Source of the DNA: CAYGKP01 sp964350605
GTDB taxonomy: Bacteria > Bacteroidota > Bacteroidia > Cytophagales > JAAEPT01
Assembly: GCA_964350605.1 (NCBI GenBank)
Contig: CAYGKP010000011.1
Span: forward strand, 1 to 24,345
DNA: 24,345 nt
Direction of reading: 5' to 3'
In this document: positions 23,798 through 24,345 of the stretch, in pieces
Numbering within the stretch: the first letter of the stretch is position 1
How the letters are laid out: the number at the start of each line of letters is the position of its first letter
The notes under the pieces: generated by a model
Databases searched by the model: none
Told to the model about the DNA's origin: nothing
What the model saw: only the letters and a program-made list of their open reading frames with translations
Made by a program: the position numbers and the translations under genes

Positions 23798-23886
23798 GAG
23801 AAGCGAGAAAAGAAGTCAGTAGGAGTGGCCTTAGCGGGCGAGAAGTTAACGGATCGCTGGGGCTTTCCCAGGCGTCTGGCTCCTTC

Positions 23887-24345
23887 TTACGAAAATGTTA
23901 ACCAAAGGATTAGAAACAGGACAAAAACAGGGGCTGCAATCAACAATCCGTCGAAGCGATCAAGGAATCCACCATGGCTGCCAAGCGAGTGGCCCGAGTC
24001 CTTGACCCCCAATTGACGTTTGAGCATTGACTCGCACAAATCGCCGAGTGTGCCGAACACCACCACGATCACCGCAAGCACCAGCCAGACCAGAAGCGGC
24101 ACAACTGGCCAGAAGTGCGCACAGGTGGCTCCAACACCCATCGACAGCAACAGGCCGCCCGCGAAGCCCTCCCAGGTTTTCTTTGGCGAGTGGCGGGGAA
24201 AGAGCGGCGTTTTACCCAATGCGCGTCCGGCGAAAAAGGCCCCCGTGTCGCTGGCCCAGAGTAGAAAGAAAAAGCCCAGGAGCAGTTCAGGATGCGTGGA
24301 GAGCAAGGCGAGCAAGAACCAAGGCAAGACGACATAGAGAATCGC
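23887..24345 (-). CDS. cdsA: Phosphatidate cytidylyltransferase, N-terminus outside window
   Basis: The C-terminal 152 residues are visible; the frame stays open to the right edge (the TTG at 24327 is internal). The enzyme makes CDP-diacylglycerol from phosphatidate and CTP. Several membrane helices are present, and the complete family signature SMLKRQLGVKDSGHSLGSHG followed by GFLDRFDG lies near the end, with the metal-binding Asp residues. WASDTGAFFAGRALGKTPL is also conserved. CDP-diacylglycerol feeds phosphatidylserine synthesis and hence Psd, encoded two genes downstream on the same strand. Confidence 0.95.
   Translation of the reverse strand, partial: AILYVVLPWFLLALLSTHPELLLGFFFLLWASDTGAFFAGRALGKTPLFPRHSPKKTWEGFAGGLLLSMGVGATCAHFWPVVPLLVWLVLAVIVVVFGTLGDLCESMLKRQLGVKDSGHSLGSHGGFLDRFDGLLIAAPVFVLFLILWLTFS

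Noticed and set aside
1..24345. CRISPR arrays, insertion sequences, tRNA or rRNA genes
   Set aside because: Looked for regularly spaced repeats, transposase motifs and terminal inverted repeats, and cloverleaf-like or rRNA-like stretches; none seen.

Overview
The window reads as a chromosomal piece of a member of the Bacteroidota with fairly high GC. The evidence is a C-terminal CHU_C / gliding-motility-type domain, a lipoprotein with a CKKDD start, an almost complete lack of Shine-Dalgarno sites, and repeated TAnnTTTG (-7) boxes. In three cases the -7 box has a TTG/TTTG -33 box exactly 20 nt upstream. No mobile element, CRISPR array, tRNA or rRNA was seen. I cannot name the genus.

Layout. 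1-1602: two tandem paralogous secreted proteins (the first cut by the window edge, the second a lipoprotein), each followed by a near-identical terminator. 1609-3358: a VWA-domain protein (-), a tandem-CDGSH iron-sulfur protein (+) and a Dabb-domain protein (-). 3379-5352 (-): a SulP anion transporter with a STAS domain and, unusually, a C-terminal CHU_C-like domain. 5429-15655 (+): the leucine/branched-chain amino acid cluster leuA-leuC-leuD-[three secreted proteins of unknown function]-leuB-ilvD-ilvB. A leucine-rich leader peptide and a complete three-way attenuator precede it. 15719-18174 (+): a NarX-type sensor kinase and its NarL-type response regulator, translationally coupled, followed by two tandem palindromes and a small secreted basic protein. 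18938-20092 (+): an outer-membrane porin-like protein with codon use typical of high expression. 20206-21839 (+): purK-purE. 21845-24345 (-): psd, a Glu/Leu-type dehydrogenase, and the C-terminal part of cdsA.

How the genes work together. LeuA, LeuCD and LeuB make the leucine precursor 2-oxoisocaproate. IlvB and IlvD supply the 2-keto acid branch, but the acetolactate synthase small subunit (ilvN) and ketol-acid reductoisomerase (ilvC) are not next to them. The leader 5464-5588 should sense charged tRNA-Leu. PurK/PurE catalyse adjacent steps of purine synthesis. CdsA and Psd act in phosphatidylethanolamine synthesis, with a glutamate-dehydrogenase-family gene placed between them.

The most noteworthy points are the leu attenuator, the SulP-STAS-CHU_C fusion, the paired SH3-type secreted paralogs inside the leu cluster, promoter boxes set almost on top of start codons (possible leaderless mRNAs), and the tandem palindromes beside the response regulator. 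All calls are from reading the sequence; no database search was run.
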